A stretch of 64,000 nucleotides of DNA, from the NCBI GenBank assembly GCA_002483105.1, contig DLHG01000013.1, positions 186,001-250,000 of the forward strand. Direction: 5' to 3'. Numbering within the stretch: position 1 is the stretch's first letter; every line of letters starts with the position of its first letter. This DNA is from Bacteroidetes bacterium UBA7674. Lineage in GTDB: Bacteria > Bacteroidota > Bacteroidia > Chitinophagales > Chitinophagaceae. Both the position numbers and the translations under genes were made by a program. The notes below the pieces were generated by a model, which worked only from the letters and a program-made list of their open reading frames with translations, was not told the DNA's origin and did no database searches. Shown in pieces: positions 33,728 to 43,216 of the stretch.

Positions 33728-35902
33728 TTATTGCTCTGAGGCTTTGATGAATTTTTCCAGGTCGTAGTGCATTTGTTTCAGCTCTATCAACAGTTTGGTG
33801 AGATATAACTTCTGCGCTTCTGTAAGGGAGAAGTAGGTACGGAATGTTTCGTCAAGTGTTATTGCTTTCACTTCAATGCGTTCATCTATCACTTTCAGCC
33901 TTTCTATGTTCTTGTTGAACCAATCCAGACATTCATTAATCAGTGCTTGTTCTTCTTCACTTGCAGATGCCAGTTTGCCCGAGCTCCTGTTGTCCAGTTC
34001 CAGTTGTATGTTGTTCAGCTCTCTTGTTATGCGTACGTTGTGCGTGATGAGCTGGTAGTAATTGGCATAGTGCTTTTTCTTCACCGCAGGTTCCGACATA
34101 AAGCGGTTGAACGAATCGAATACATTACTGTTATTCGACTCAGCACTGCGTTTATGTTTTGTCCAGTTCCTGTCTATACCTGTGGAGAAGAATGTGGTGA
34201 TGAAATATTTGTAGTTGCAATTGATCGCATTGGCTAAATGCACAGGGAGCCATTTCTTGTCCCAGTGGGGCAGGAAGGCGAATCCCGCCAGCACAGCCAG
34301 TCCGCAGCCGCCGATGGTTGATAGTGTGCGATTCACCAATATGGTTGTGTCCAGTTCTGCTTCGAGGTTGAAAAGCAATACCAGGTTAAGCGTAACGACA
34401 AATACCGCGATGGCATAATTGCGCCGCAGGTAGTATATCATCAGTATAAAGGTGAGGCAGAGTAGTATCTCATTCAGGTAAATGCCGGTGTGTACACGTA
34501 ACAAAATACCTCCAACCAATCCACCCGCTACAGTACCAATAATGCGTTCCAGCGACTTCCTGAAAGTTGCCCCGAAGTAAGGTTGTAGTACAATGATCAC
34601 GCTAAAGGGCAGCCAGTAACCTTTATAAATGTCGAACCACTTATAAATGAACATGGCTATGGTGGCCGCCAGTGCTGCACGGGCAGCATAGCGTGTAGTG
34701 AAGGTGTTGAAGTTGAACAACAGTTTTAAATTCTGTATCCAGTGTTTGGGGTGCAGGGTGAACAGCGTCCTGATAAGTGAATAAGAACGGAATACGGGTA
34801 AGTCATTGTCCAGTGCCTCCAGCCTTGTCATACAGCTTTCTATCAGCTTGAGGGTACGATCGGATAAATGGATTGTCCGTTGTAAGGGGATAGTATTGTT
34901 ATCTTTTTCAGAGAGGGTATATTCCTTCATCAGCAGCAACAGTTTATTCAACCTGCTGATGCGGGAAACTAGCAGTAGCTTCTCTTCCGGTTTCAAGGTG
35001 GCAATATAGATAGCCATCCGGTCGGCAGTTTGTTTGAAGCCATTGAATATAGCGCCCAGCTGCATACGCACGGAGTTGTCCAATGTGCGCATGTTCATGT
35101 TCTCAATCTCCTCGCTGATAGTTACAATGTGCGTGGCTATGAGCGCCGATGTTTTGCGCAGCAGGGCCAGGTTGTATTCTGCTTTGTCATCCGCATTTAC
35201 CTGGTGCGCCATTTGCTCGTGAAAGCTGAAAGAGGTATTGATGGACGTTCTTACTTCCTGTTCTTTCAGGTACAGCTCGCGAAGGTTGCTGCGTTGTGCT
35301 TTATCATTGGTGGCTTTGCCTACTGTTTCTATCAGGTCTGCTATATGTTTCCATATAATAGCTATAGAGCGGCGATAGGGTTGCTTAGCCGGCATAAATG
35401 CCGAAATGAGGAGACTGATGAAGATGGTATAACCTGCACCTATTAATACTTGCAGTGTGCGTGCTTCCAGTTCTTTAATAGTATTGACAGGATAGGCATT
35501 GCAGAAGATGAATAACAAGTACACACAGATAGCCAGGCCGCTTCCACGGTCTCCCAGGTTCTTGAACAGGCTGGAGATAAATGCCACAATCAGCATAGCG
35601 CCTACACTCAGCCAGATGCTGTATCCTGTAAGTGTACCAAGCAATGCAAACACAACGGAAAGAAAAGCACCCCCAAAGAGCGTACGTATCCGTTGCCCGA
35701 ATGTGCCTTTCAATTCTACCCAGCAGATACACTCCGCAGTAAGGGTGATGAACATGGCTGCTTCAAAGTTGCCTGTATAGATACCCCATATCAACGGTAC
35801 ACAGGCGGCAATAGCCATGCGTAGCCCCCAGGCAAACATCGGTTCGAATGCCTCGGCCTCTATAAGTTTATTAAGTTCCTTGTATGGAGAAAATTTTGCC
35901 AA
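33728..35902 (-). CDS. FUSC-family inner-membrane protein (YccS-like)
   Basis: The 724-residue protein has two sets of about six membrane helices (about 28-170 and 395-520), each followed by a long soluble region, the usual FUSC/aromatic-acid exporter topology. The repeat PYFGATFRKSLERIIGTVAGG in the second half (cited as GATFRKSLERIIGT) and GTFGQRIRTLFGGAFLS in the first are characteristic. The gene starts with TTG at 35902; no in-frame ATG precedes MAKFSPYKE. It begins 12 bases after the stop of the TlpA-like gene, so the two are one operon with acpH. Transport substrate unknown. Confidence 0.85.
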   Translation of the reverse strand: MAKFSPYKELNKLIEAEAFEPMFAWGLRMAIAACVPLIWGIYTGNFEAAMFITLTAECICWVELKGTFGQRIRTLFGGAFLSVVFALLGTLTGYSIWLSVGAMLIVAFISSLFKNLGDRGSGLAICVYLLFIFCNAYPVNTIKELEARTLQVLIGAGYTIFISLLISAFMPAKQPYRRSIAIIWKHIADLIETVGKATNDKAQRSNLRELYLKEQEVRTSINTSFSFHEQMAHQVNADDKAEYNLALLRKTSALIATHIVTISEEIENMNMRTLDNSVRMQLGAIFNGFKQTADRMAIYIATLKPEEKLLLVSRISRLNKLLLLMKEYTLSEKDNNTIPLQRTIHLSDRTLKLIESCMTRLEALDNDLPVFRSYSLIRTLFTLHPKHWIQNLKLLFNFNTFTTRYAARAALAATIAMFIYKWFDIYKGYWLPFSVIIVLQPYFGATFRKSLERIIGTVAGGLVGGILLRVHTGIYLNEILLCLTFILMIYYLRRNYAIAVFVVTLNLVLLFNLEAELDTTILVNRTLSTIGGCGLAVLAGFAFLPHWDKKWLPVHLANAINCNYKYFITTFFSTGIDRNWTKHKRSAESNNSNVFDSFNRFMSEPAVKKKHYANYYQLITHNVRITRELNNIQLELDNRSSGKLASASEEEQALINECLDWFNKNIERLKVIDERIEVKAITLDETFRTYFSLTEAQKLYLTKLLIELKQMHYDLEKFIKASEQ

Positions 35903-35914
35903 AAGGTAATGGCG

Positions 35915-36397
35915 TTAATGCGCCAGCTGTTTCTCTAATATACTGCTTATCTGTTGGGCTGTTACGATCCCTTCATTAAATATCCTGTAATCCTTTCCTG
36001 AATTGTAAATAGCAGTAGCAGGTATAGATCCCGACCAACTATTGTCTATTTTAGGAATGAACTCGTTGGCATTGGTCTCATTGAGCCATACCACTTCAGG
36101 TTTCATTTTCTTCCTGCTGATGAAACCTTCCAGTTTTTTTGGGTATGCTTCTTTGAAGTCAAGGCTGACCATTAGGACTTTTACAGGCTTGCCCGAATAC
36201 TGTTCGTGTATGGTATTAAATTCAGGTAGTTCCTTTACGCAAGGCCCGCACCAGGTAGCCCAGAAGTTCACCACATATATGGTGTCCTTATTACTGACCC
36301 TGTTCACCAGGTCATCTATTTTGTAGGCAGGAGTCGTTTGTCCGAAGCTATGGGTAGCGATCATTAAGAGTATGGCCACCAGTATTGATCCTCTCAT
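35915..36397 (-). CDS. TlpA-like periplasmic thioredoxin
   Basis: The 160-residue protein has a signal peptide (MRGSILVAILLMIATHSFGQ) and a thioredoxin fold with the active site WATWCGPCVKELPEF (CGPC at about 50-53). TlpA/ResA-type proteins reduce disulfides in the periplasm, for instance during cytochrome maturation. A cis-Pro position is visible in GSIPATAIY. The gene is upstream of and close to FUSC, which is probably coincidental in function. Confidence 0.9.
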   Translation of the reverse strand: MRGSILVAILLMIATHSFGQTTPAYKIDDLVNRVSNKDTIYVVNFWATWCGPCVKELPEFNTIHEQYSGKPVKVLMVSLDFKEAYPKKLEGFISRKKMKPEVVWLNETNANEFIPKIDNSWSGSIPATAIYNSGKDYRIFNEGIVTAQQISSILEKQLAH

Positions 36398-36480
36398 ATC
36401 CCAAAATTACGGGAAAGGGGCTTATGAGATAGGGTGAGAAGCATAATATTAACATAGATAGAATAGATAGGCTAATATAA

Positions 36481-36511
36481 TTGCATCGTACCGCGTTTTG
36501 CAGTAGGTTTG
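36481..36511 (+). promoter_or_regulatory. Promoter of the acyl-CoA carboxylase beta gene
   Basis: TTG at 36481-36483 and TAGGTTTG at 36504-36511 are 20 bp apart, a good match to the Bacteroidota consensus, with 20 nt from the -7 box to the ATG. Confidence 0.7.
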
Positions 36512-36531
36512 TCACTCGTATTTAAGATATT

Positions 36532-38070
36532 ATGGATAAAGTATCTGCATTAGAACAGAAGATAAATGAAGCCCTCAAAGGTGGTGGCGACAAACGCATT
36601 GAGGCACAACATAAGAAAGGTAAACTGACAGCGCGTGAGCGTCTGCAGATATTACTGGATGAAGGCTCTTTTGAAGAAATAGGTATGCTCGTCACTCACC
36701 GTAGCAAAGACTTCGGGATGGAGAAGGAAGTGTACATGGGTGATGGCGTAGTGACTGGCTACGGAACTATCAATGGCCGGTTAGTCTATGTGTACTCACA
36801 AGACTTCACAGTATTTGGTGGCAGCCTTTCAGAAACACATGCAGAGAAGATATGCAAGATAATGGACCTCGCTATACAGAACGGTGCCCCTGTAGTGGGA
36901 CTGAACGATAGCGGTGGAGCACGCATACAAGAGGGCGTAGTATCGCTCGGTGGCTATGCCGATATATTTCATCGCAATGTGCAGGCATCGGGCGTAGTGC
37001 CGCAGATATCTGCTATCATGGGCCCGTGCGCGGGTGGGGCAGTGTACTCTCCGGCTATCACGGATTTCATTATGATGGTGGAACATACTTCGTACATGTT
37101 CGTGACAGGGCCTAACGTTGTAAAAACCGTAACACACGAAACCGTAACCAGTGAAGAACTGGGTGGTGCGCATACACATGCTTCTAAGTCGGGTGTAACG
37201 CATTTTGCTTGTGCCAATGAAATAGAGTGTATAGAAAACATTAAGAACCTGCTGAGCTACATGCCGCAGAACTGTGAGGAAGATGCACCGATGTATGCCT
37301 ACGAAGCAGCAGAAGAAGCAAGAGAAAAACTGAACAGCATCATACCGGATAATCCTAACCAGCCTTATGATATGAAGGAAGTTATAGAAGAGGTAGTAGA
37401 TACCGATTCTTTCCTGGAGGTACATAAGGAGTATGCACAGAATATAGTGGTAGGCTTTGCCCGTATAGGTGGCAGAAGCATAGGTATAGTGGCTAACCAG
37501 CCTGCGAGCCTTGCAGGTGTACTGGATATAGAGTCGAGCAAGAAGGGGGCAAGGTTTACCCGTTTCTGCGATGCATTCAATATTCCATTACTGGTGTTGG
37601 TAGATGTTCCTGGCTTCCTGCCGGGTACCGACCAGGAGTGGCATGGTATCATTACCAATGGCGCTAAGCTACTCTATGCACTCAGTGAAGCAACAGTACC
37701 TAAGATAACAGTCATTACGCGTAAGGCCTACGGTGGTGCTTATGATGTAATGAACTCCAAGCACATAGGTGCCGACCTTAACTATGCATGGCCTACAGCC
37801 GAAATAGCGGTAATGGGTGCTAAGGGTGCAGCCGAGATCATCTTTAAAAAAGAGATTAGCGAAGCTGAGGACCGTGATGCGAAATGGAAAGAGAAAGAAA
37901 ATGAATACCTGGAGAAGTTCGCCAATCCATATGGTGCTGCAGCACGCGGTTTTGTGGATGAAGTGATCATGCCATCAGATACAAGGACGAAACTAATAAG
38001 GGCTTACAAAATGCTGGAACATAAAGTAGTGAAGATGCCTAAGCGTAAGCATGGTAACATTCCGCTGTAA
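36532..38070 (+). CDS. Acyl-CoA carboxylase beta (carboxyltransferase) subunit, propionyl-CoA carboxylase-like
   Basis: The 512-residue carboxyltransferase joins CO2 from biotin to acyl-CoA. The N-terminal domain holds GKLTARERL and [15 protein letters not shown], then [15 protein letters not shown] (acyl-CoA oxyanion hole) and [12 protein letters not shown]. The C-terminal domain has [12 protein letters not shown] and [15 protein letters not shown] (biotin site). The fit is best to PccB/MmdA-type subunits, which give methylmalonyl-CoA; the biotin carboxylase and carrier subunits are not adjacent. A monocistronic unit with a promoter and a terminator of its own. Confidence 0.93.
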   Translation: MDKVSALEQKINEALKGGGDKRIEAQHKKGKLTARERLQILLDEGSFEEIGMLVTHRSKDFGMEKEVYMGDGVVTGYGTINGRLVYVYSQDFTVFGGSLSETHAEKICKIMDLAIQNGAPVVGLNDSGGARIQEGVVSLGGYADIFHRNVQASGVVPQISAIMGPCAGGAVYSPAITDFIMMVEHTSYMFVTGPNVVKTVTHETVTSEELGGAHTHASKSGVTHFACANEIECIENIKNLLSYMPQNCEEDAPMYAYEAAEEAREKLNSIIPDNPNQPYDMKEVIEEVVDTDSFLEVHKEYAQNIVVGFARIGGRSIGIVANQPASLAGVLDIESSKKGARFTRFCDAFNIPLLVLVDVPGFLPGTDQEWHGIITNGAKLLYALSEATVPKITVITRKAYGGAYDVMNSKHIGADLNYAWPTAEIAVMGAKGAAEIIFKKEISEAEDRDAKWKEKENEYLEKFANPYGAAARGFVDEVIMPSDTRTKLIRAYKMLEHKVVKMPKRKHGNIPL

Positions 38071-38100
38071 GTTCAGGCCCATACAAGGTTTTAAAATTAA

Positions 38101-38131
38101 AGAGGGAACACATTATGTGTTCCCTCTTTTT
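38101..38131. terminator. Bidirectional terminator between carboxylase and paralogue array
   Basis: AGAGGGAACACA pairs perfectly with TGTGTTCCCTCT around TTA, followed by a T run. It serves both convergent genes. Confidence 0.9.
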
Positions 38132-38153
38132 ATAATAGTAGTGATAGCGTTTA

Positions 38154-38996
38154 CTACTTCGTTACGGTTATTGTTTGACTAAGGGAACCCTTAGCTATTT
38201 TTATGTGATAGATGCCTGACGCCCATGTGCCGGTATTGATAGTGGTATTGTATTTCTTCTCAACATTGGCCGCATGTGTAGCTAATATTTTACCATTCCT
38301 ATCAAAAGCACGAATAGTGTACGCTCCGCTTTCTGCATTTTCGATACTGATGTTCAGCTTGTCTGTAACAGGATTCGGGTAAGACACTATTTTTACATCA
38401 GCTGAGAATTGACCCACACTCGCAGGAGTCGTTTCTGTAAGCGCTTTGGTGAAAGGGCTACTTGGTTTGTCCCCACCTACCTGGCTATTATTATCTACTG
38501 CATTAATGATACCATAGAATGTTACAGTGCCTGTTCCCGCTGCCGGTGCTTTCCAATTAAATGTTGCTTCGTACTGGTTGTTGGTTTTGGCTATTTGTGC
38601 AGCATGTTCTACTATCAATTTACCGCCGACTGTAGAGGAATGAACAGAGCCTGACAGATTGCTGAATGTACCTGCATTTGTATTAGAGGATCTGAGCGCC
38701 GTTAACTGGAACCCGAAGTGAGTGAGGGTAGCATGGTTGCCCACTATCTTAACGATATAATTGGTGTCAGGCATATACTGGGTAACGATAGGGCTATTGG
38801 GGCCGGCAGATAGTTTTCTTATTTCCACTGCAGCAGTTGTTGTGCCTGGTCCGCCGCCATGACAACCACCACATGAAGTGCCGGAACCCGGGCTACCTGT
38901 AGCATTCAATCCCATTGCAGCAGGACCAACAGAATTAGAAGATAATGTAAGATAGAGCAAGCCCGATGTGGCTGTAAATAGTAGTATTCTTTTCAT
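38154..38996 (-). CDS. Choice-of-anchor V-type secreted protein with T9SS tail, paralogue 1
   Basis: The 280-residue protein has an N-terminal signal, a GLNATGSPGSG stretch, and a heme-c-like CGGCH motif (Cys42, Cys45, His46). A beta-sandwich domain follows (about 60-200, with THFGFQLTALR). The T9SS type A sorting tail (SYPNPVTDKLNIS to the end) directs secretion to the cell surface. It is the farthest of five tandem paralogues on the minus strand and the only one with the canonical CX2CH spacing. Heme binding is possible but unproven. Each member has its own terminator. Confidence 0.85.
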   Translation of the reverse strand: MKRILLFTATSGLLYLTLSSNSVGPAAMGLNATGSPGSGTSCGGCHGGGPGTTTAAVEIRKLSAGPNSPIVTQYMPDTNYIVKIVGNHATLTHFGFQLTALRSSNTNAGTFSNLSGSVHSSTVGGKLIVEHAAQIAKTNNQYEATFNWKAPAAGTGTVTFYGIINAVDNNSQVGGDKPSSPFTKALTETTPASVGQFSADVKIVSYPNPVTDKLNISIENAESGAYTIRAFDRNGKILATHAANVEKKYNTTINTGTWASGIYHIKIAKGSLSQTITVTK

Positions 38997-39097
38997 TGTT
39001 ACTTCGTTTAATTCATATGGAATGTCAATTTAGACCAAGTTGTTGTTTCTATCACACTTCCTTCCGTTTTGTGCTGTGAAAAGGCAAGATTGTCCTA

Positions 39098-39126
39098 TAA
39101 AAAAAGGGCTATCACCTGATAGCCCT
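39098..39126 (-). terminator. Terminator of paralogue 2
   Basis: AGGGCTATCA/TGATAGCCCT with a 2-nt loop; the run of As at 39098-39104 is a T run on the minus strand. Confidence 0.85.
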
Positions 39127-39151
39127 CGTTGTTTCATTATAAGTATTTGTT

Positions 39152-40060
39152 TTACTGCTTCTGTATCATTGTCGTTATTTTCCATCCCTCTTTTTTCAGT
39201 TGTACCATATACATACCGCTTGCCCACGATGATGTGTTGATAGCTGTTGTGAAAGATTTTCCGATGGCAATGTTTTGTGATGTGGCTATTCTTCCCTGTA
39301 TGTCAAATACAGACAGTATATAATGTCCGCTCTGTGCATTTTCTATATTGATGTTTAGTTTGTCAGTCACCGGATTAGGATATAGCTGTATCTCCACATT
39401 GTTGATCAACTCATTCACCGATGCAGGAGGAGGAGGTGGAGGAGGAGGAGGTGGAGGAGGTGGTGGTGTAAAGGTCGTGTCATTTGTAATAGTAGTGATA
39501 TAGCTGGTAGAGTTATCGCCGTCCACCGTGCCATCATCATTTATGTTGAGAATGGTGAAATGGAAATTAACAGAATCTACGACAGGCATATTGGGTGCCA
39601 GCCAATAGACTTCCGCCAGTAAGGTATCATTCACTACATCCAGTGCATGGTTTTGTTCTACTACTGAGTAATTATTGATGAATGTATCATGGCCGACGCC
39701 GGACAAAGTACTCAGCCATCCGGAAGGATATACATTGCCCTGGTAGGTATGAGATGCTGATACCTGGAATCCGAATTTAGGTGCGGTAGAAGTTCCTTTT
39801 ACCCTGATGATGTATGTGTTCCCGTATTGGTATCCGTTTACAGGATTCCCGTTTACGTCCGTTACGGTGAGAGTGGGAGGCATGCTGTCGTTATTATACG
39901 TACCGCCGTTGTGGCAACCTGACTGCTCGCAACCTACCGGGCCGTTATCGGCACCTGTCCGGTTGAGCCCGTTTACATGGGCTACGCCATATTCATTGCT
40001 CATCACCATCGAGGCGAAGATCACTGACAGGGCTGTGAAGAGTAGAGTTTTTTTACGCAT
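39152..40060 (-). CDS. Choice-of-anchor V-type secreted protein with T9SS tail, paralogue 2 (proline tract)
   Basis: The 302-residue protein keeps the family layout: signal peptide, NRTGADNG, then C-EQSG-CH (Cys44, Cys49, His50; CX4CH), a beta-sandwich with PKFGFQVSA, and a T9SS tail (LYPNPVTDKLNIN). A run of about 14 prolines links the sandwich to the tail; it is encoded by a GGA/GGT-like repetitive stretch on the plus strand (about 39424-39467), which is prone to slippage. Function unknown. Confidence 0.85.
   Translation of the reverse strand: MRKKTLLFTALSVIFASMVMSNEYGVAHVNGLNRTGADNGPVGCEQSGCHNGGTYNNDSMPPTLTVTDVNGNPVNGYQYGNTYIIRVKGTSTAPKFGFQVSASHTYQGNVYPSGWLSTLSGVGHDTFINNYSVVEQNHALDVVNDTLLAEVYWLAPNMPVVDSVNFHFTILNINDDGTVDGDNSTSYITTITNDTTFTPPPPPPPPPPPPPPASVNELINNVEIQLYPNPVTDKLNINIENAQSGHYILSVFDIQGRIATSQNIAIGKSFTTAINTSSWASGMYMVQLKKEGWKITTMIQKQ
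39424..39467. repeat. Trinucleotide-type repeat encoding a polyproline linker
   Basis: A stretch of GAG/GGT-like triplets within paralogue 2 encodes about 14 consecutive prolines on the minus strand. Confidence 0.85.
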
Positions 40061-40150
40061 AGATTCTGTTTGAGCAGTTATATAAAATTACCTTAAAGTA
40101 TTTATATTCTGACTTACGGGTCAATTTATTTTAACGAATGTGTGTGAAAA

Positions 40151-40182
40151 AGAAGAGGCTACGCAGATCGTAGCCTCTTCTT
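40151..40182 (-). terminator. Terminator of paralogue 3
   Basis: AGAAGAGGCTACG pairs with CGTAGCCTCTTCT around CAGAT. Confidence 0.8.
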
Positions 40183-40201
40183 TAATTGTTAGTTATTTAA
40201 T

Positions 40202-41092
40202 TTATTGTTTCACTACAGCTATAGTGCGTTGCGCACCGTCTTTCTTTAGCTGCACATGATACATACCGTTAGCCCATGCAGCAGTATTAATAGTTGTCTG
40301 GTAGGTCTTGTTGACTGTTGCAGTTTGGTTAGCTACTACTTTACCATTCATGTCAAATACCTTGATGCTGTACACTCCGTTCTCCGCATTTTTCATGCTG
40401 ATGTTTAGCCTGTCGCTCATAGGGTTGGGATAGATGTCCGTTTTAATGTCTGCGTTCAGTGCCTGTACGGATGTAGTATTGCGGGTGAATGTCCACATGG
40501 CATTATTAGGTGAGTCACCTGTGTTTGCCAGGTCAAAATTAACCGCATTGGCTATCACATAGAATTTCACTGTATCAATCGTATCGGTATTTGGTGCCGT
40601 CCAGTTCAACGTTACAGTACCTGTTGACTTAGTAATGCTTGGAGTCATTTCTTGCCTGAATGTATGTTCTACTATCTGTAAAGGGCTTCCTGTAACCCCT
40701 GTTACTATCTGGTCGTCAACATTGCCTGCGGGAAGACCGGTAAAGGTGCCTGCCTGAACCTGAAATGCACCGCTATCACATACGGAGGTCATTTGAAATC
40801 CGAATTTGGCATAAGCAGTATTTGTACTTGTTACAAGCAGACGTATTTTATAGGATTGACCCGGCATCCATGATGTGGTTCCTGTTATTCCGTTAGCCAG
40901 GTAAAAAAGAACAGTATCTGTAGTAGTCGGGGTATTTGCTGAATGACAGCCACCGGTACTACAATTGGCAGTTGAACCCTGGCTACCTGTGCGGTTGCCC
41001 TGTCCGTTTGCTGCAGGGCCGCCGTTGTAGCTCATTGTTATTCCTGCAAACAGGAATGCGGAGCATGTGAAAAGCAGTATTCTTTTCTTCAT
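40202..41092 (-). CDS. Choice-of-anchor V-type secreted protein with T9SS tail, paralogue 3
   Basis: The 296-residue protein has a signal (MKKRILLFTCSAFLFAGITM), GQGNRTGSQG, C-STGG-CH (Cys44, Cys49, His50), a beta-sandwich with AKFGFQMTS, and the tail IYPNPMSDRLNIS. The tail is close to those of paralogues 4 and 5. It is a separate transcription unit by terminator position. Function unknown. Confidence 0.85.
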   Translation of the reverse strand: MKKRILLFTCSAFLFAGITMSYNGGPAANGQGNRTGSQGSTANCSTGGCHSANTPTTTDTVLFYLANGITGTTSWMPGQSYKIRLLVTSTNTAYAKFGFQMTSVCDSGAFQVQAGTFTGLPAGNVDDQIVTGVTGSPLQIVEHTFRQEMTPSITKSTGTVTLNWTAPNTDTIDTVKFYVIANAVNFDLANTGDSPNNAMWTFTRNTTSVQALNADIKTDIYPNPMSDRLNISMKNAENGVYSIKVFDMNGKVVANQTATVNKTYQTTINTAAWANGMYHVQLKKDGAQRTIAVVKQ

Positions 41093-41170
41093 AAGGTGAT
41101 GTTTAGATGTGAAGTGATGTCTTATTACAAGTTATGACATGTTTTTCGCATTAAGAGTTGGGTGATATAA

Positions 41171-41200
41171 AAAAAATAGCCATCCTTAGGATGGCTATTT
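41171..41200 (-). terminator. Terminator of paralogue 4
   Basis: AAATAGCCATCC/GGATGGCTATTT around TTA, with A-run on the plus strand upstream, i.e. T-run on the minus strand. Confidence 0.85.
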
Positions 41201-41232
41201 CACAATTAATTGAAAATTAATTATTTATAATA

Positions 41233-42087
41233 TTATTGCTTCGCTACCGCAATTGTGCGTTTTGCGCCATCCTTTTGCAGTTGTACATGGTACATGCCAT
41301 TAGCCCATGCCGCAGTATTGATAGAAGTGCTGTATGACTTGTTCACGGTAGCAGTTTGGTTAGCTACTACTTTGCCGTTCATGTCGAATACGCGGATAGA
41401 ATAAGTACCGCTGTCTGCATTTTCCAGGCTGATGTTCAGCTTGTCAGTAACAGGGTTAGGGTAAGTAGCTATTTTGATGTCGGCGCTGAGGGTGGCAACG
41501 GAAGTGGTATTAGGCGCATAGACTTTCTTCGCGCTGTTGGGTTGGTCGCCACCCGCAGTGTTGTCATCATTTACCGCATTTACAGTCGCATAGAATTCGA
41601 TGGTGTCAACACCTGGAATACTCGGTGATGTCCAAAAAATGGAAGTATTGTAAAAACCTGTGACGTTTAGTTTAGCAGTGTGTTCCAGAATTAATAAGTT
41701 CCCTGAAGGTTTGATAGCAGTATTAACAGGGGCGCCGCTGAATGTTCCCGCCTGCACTTCCACACTTCCGCTATCCCGTACCGCTGATAACTGGAAACCA
41801 TATTTAGTCATAGCAGAATTGACACCTGAAAGATCTAAGCGATAAGTCTTGCCGGGTTGCCAGCCATCCAGCACAATGGTGTTGGTGACGGTGTCCGTTA
41901 GTGAGATGATGATGGTAGTGTTGTTGTTGTTAGCACCGTGGCAGCCACCACCGGCGCAACCTATCGCTGTTCCCTGACTGCCTGTGTGATTCCCTTGCCC
42001 TTGCGTAATAGGACCGGTACTGTAACTCATGGATAGAGCGGAAAAAAGAAGGATAGAGCCGGAGAAAATGAGCATTCTTTTTTTCAT
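41233..42087 (-). CDS. Choice-of-anchor V-type secreted protein with T9SS tail, paralogue 4
   Basis: The protein of 284 residues has a signal, GQGNHTGSQG, C-AGGG-CH (Cys44, Cys49, His50), a beta-sandwich containing TKYGFQLSAV, and a T9SS type A tail (TYPNPVTDKLNISL). Its last 80 codons are very similar at DNA level to those of paralogue 5, more than the sandwich domains are, which suggests recent gene conversion or strong constraint on the tail. Confidence 0.85.
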   Translation of the reverse strand: MKKRMLIFSGSILLFSALSMSYSTGPITQGQGNHTGSQGTAIGCAGGGCHGANNNNTTIIISLTDTVTNTIVLDGWQPGKTYRLDLSGVNSAMTKYGFQLSAVRDSGSVEVQAGTFSGAPVNTAIKPSGNLLILEHTAKLNVTGFYNTSIFWTSPSIPGVDTIEFYATVNAVNDDNTAGGDQPNSAKKVYAPNTTSVATLSADIKIATYPNPVTDKLNISLENADSGTYSIRVFDMNGKVVANQTATVNKSYSTSINTAAWANGMYHVQLQKDGAKRTIAVAKQ

Positions 42088-42123
42088 GATACTGTTATTA
42101 AGTTTTAATGGTGAAAAAGAGAA

Positions 42124-42149
42124 GAGCTATACACTGAGGTGTATAGCTC
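42124..42149 (-). terminator. Terminator of paralogue 5
   Basis: GAGCTATACAC/GTGTATAGCTC with a TGAG loop, 30 bases past the stop. Confidence 0.8.
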
Positions 42150-42178
42150 CTTTGATATAAAATCAGTTGAAAAATTAA

Positions 42179-43036
42179 TTATTGTTTAATGACAGCAATC
42201 GTGCGCTGTGCACCGTCTTTTTGCAGTTGTACGTGGTACATACCATTAGCCCATGCAGCAGCATTGATAGAAGTGCTGTATGACTTGTTTACGTTAGCAG
42301 TTTGGTTAGCTACTACCTTACCGTTCATGTCAAATACACGGATAGAATAAGTACCGCTGCCTGCATTTTCCAGGCTGATATTCAGCTTGTCGGTTACAGG
42401 GTTAGGATATGTAGCTATTTTGATGTCAGCGTTCAGTGTTGCAACTGAAGCTGCAGTTTGCCTTGCATATGCAACCATAGGTGCGACATTGGGGGCATCA
42501 CCACTAACGTTACCATTACCATTTACAGCATTTACAATAGCATATATCTTTACCGTATCAATATTGGTATCGATCGGGGCAGTCCAGTTAATGACATTTG
42601 TAAATGTAGTGGTATATGGAATGGCTGAAGTATGTTCCCATATCTGCAGGCCAGTAGTTGGTTTAACTAAGGTATTAGCCGGGGCGGTGCCAAATACTCC
42701 TGCCTGGGCTTGTGAAACACCTGTGCCGTGTACTACAGATACCTGGAATCCATATCTTGATTGTGTAGCGTTGCTACCCGTCAATTGGACCTTATAAGTA
42801 ACACCGGGCTCCCAAGTTGTAACAACTGCATTGTTTGAATCCAGCAGCCCCGCAAGAGCAAGTGTGGTTCCTGTATTAGTCGCATGACATGTGCCACCTG
42901 AGCTACAATTGGTCGTTGTGACTTTACTGCCCGTTCGATTACCGTTACCGTTAGTAATGGGGCCACCGTTGTTACTCATGATCATACCCGAAAAAAGAAT
43001 GATAGAGCTCGAAAAAAGTAGAATTCTTTTCTTCAT
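42179..43036 (-). CDS. Choice-of-anchor V-type secreted protein with T9SS tail, paralogue 5
   Basis: The 285-residue protein has a signal (MKKRILLFSSSIILFSGMIM), GNGNRTGSKV, and C-SSGGT-CH (Cys44, Cys50, His51), so the spacing is one residue longer than in paralogues 2-4. A beta-sandwich (SRYGFQVSV) and a T9SS tail (TYPNPVTDKLNISL) follow. It is the first gene of the tandem set in the direction of transcription. Confidence 0.85.
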   Translation of the reverse strand: MKKRILLFSSSIILFSGMIMSNNGGPITNGNGNRTGSKVTTTNCSSGGTCHATNTGTTLALAGLLDSNNAVVTTWEPGVTYKVQLTGSNATQSRYGFQVSVVHGTGVSQAQAGVFGTAPANTLVKPTTGLQIWEHTSAIPYTTTFTNVINWTAPIDTNIDTVKIYAIVNAVNGNGNVSGDAPNVAPMVAYARQTAASVATLNADIKIATYPNPVTDKLNISLENAGSGTYSIRVFDMNGKVVANQTANVNKSYSTSINAAAWANGMYHVQLQKDGAQRTIAVIKQ

Positions 43037-43201
43037 AAATGTTTGGTTAAGCTTGTTTAGATATTTTATATCGTCAAGTTATGACTTTTCCCTGACAATT
43101 CAGGAGTACTGCAATATATCAATTAGTTATAAGCCTATATAAGCCTCTTTAATGAAACGGGAAAAAGTCAGGATAAAACGGGTACAATTTGAAAGTCACC
43201 C

Positions 43202-43209
43202 TATCTTTG
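43202..43209 (+). promoter_or_regulatory. -7 box upstream of trmB
   Basis: TATCTTTG matches TAnnTTTG and ends 7 nt before the ATG, implying a very short or absent 5' leader. Confidence 0.55.
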
Positions 43210-43216
43210 CAGCGCT

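Noticed and set aside
38154..43036. Calling the paralogue array c-type cytochromes
   Set aside because: Only one member has CX2CH; no further heme motif, axial ligand pattern or maturation genes are present, so only a possible metal or heme site is noted.
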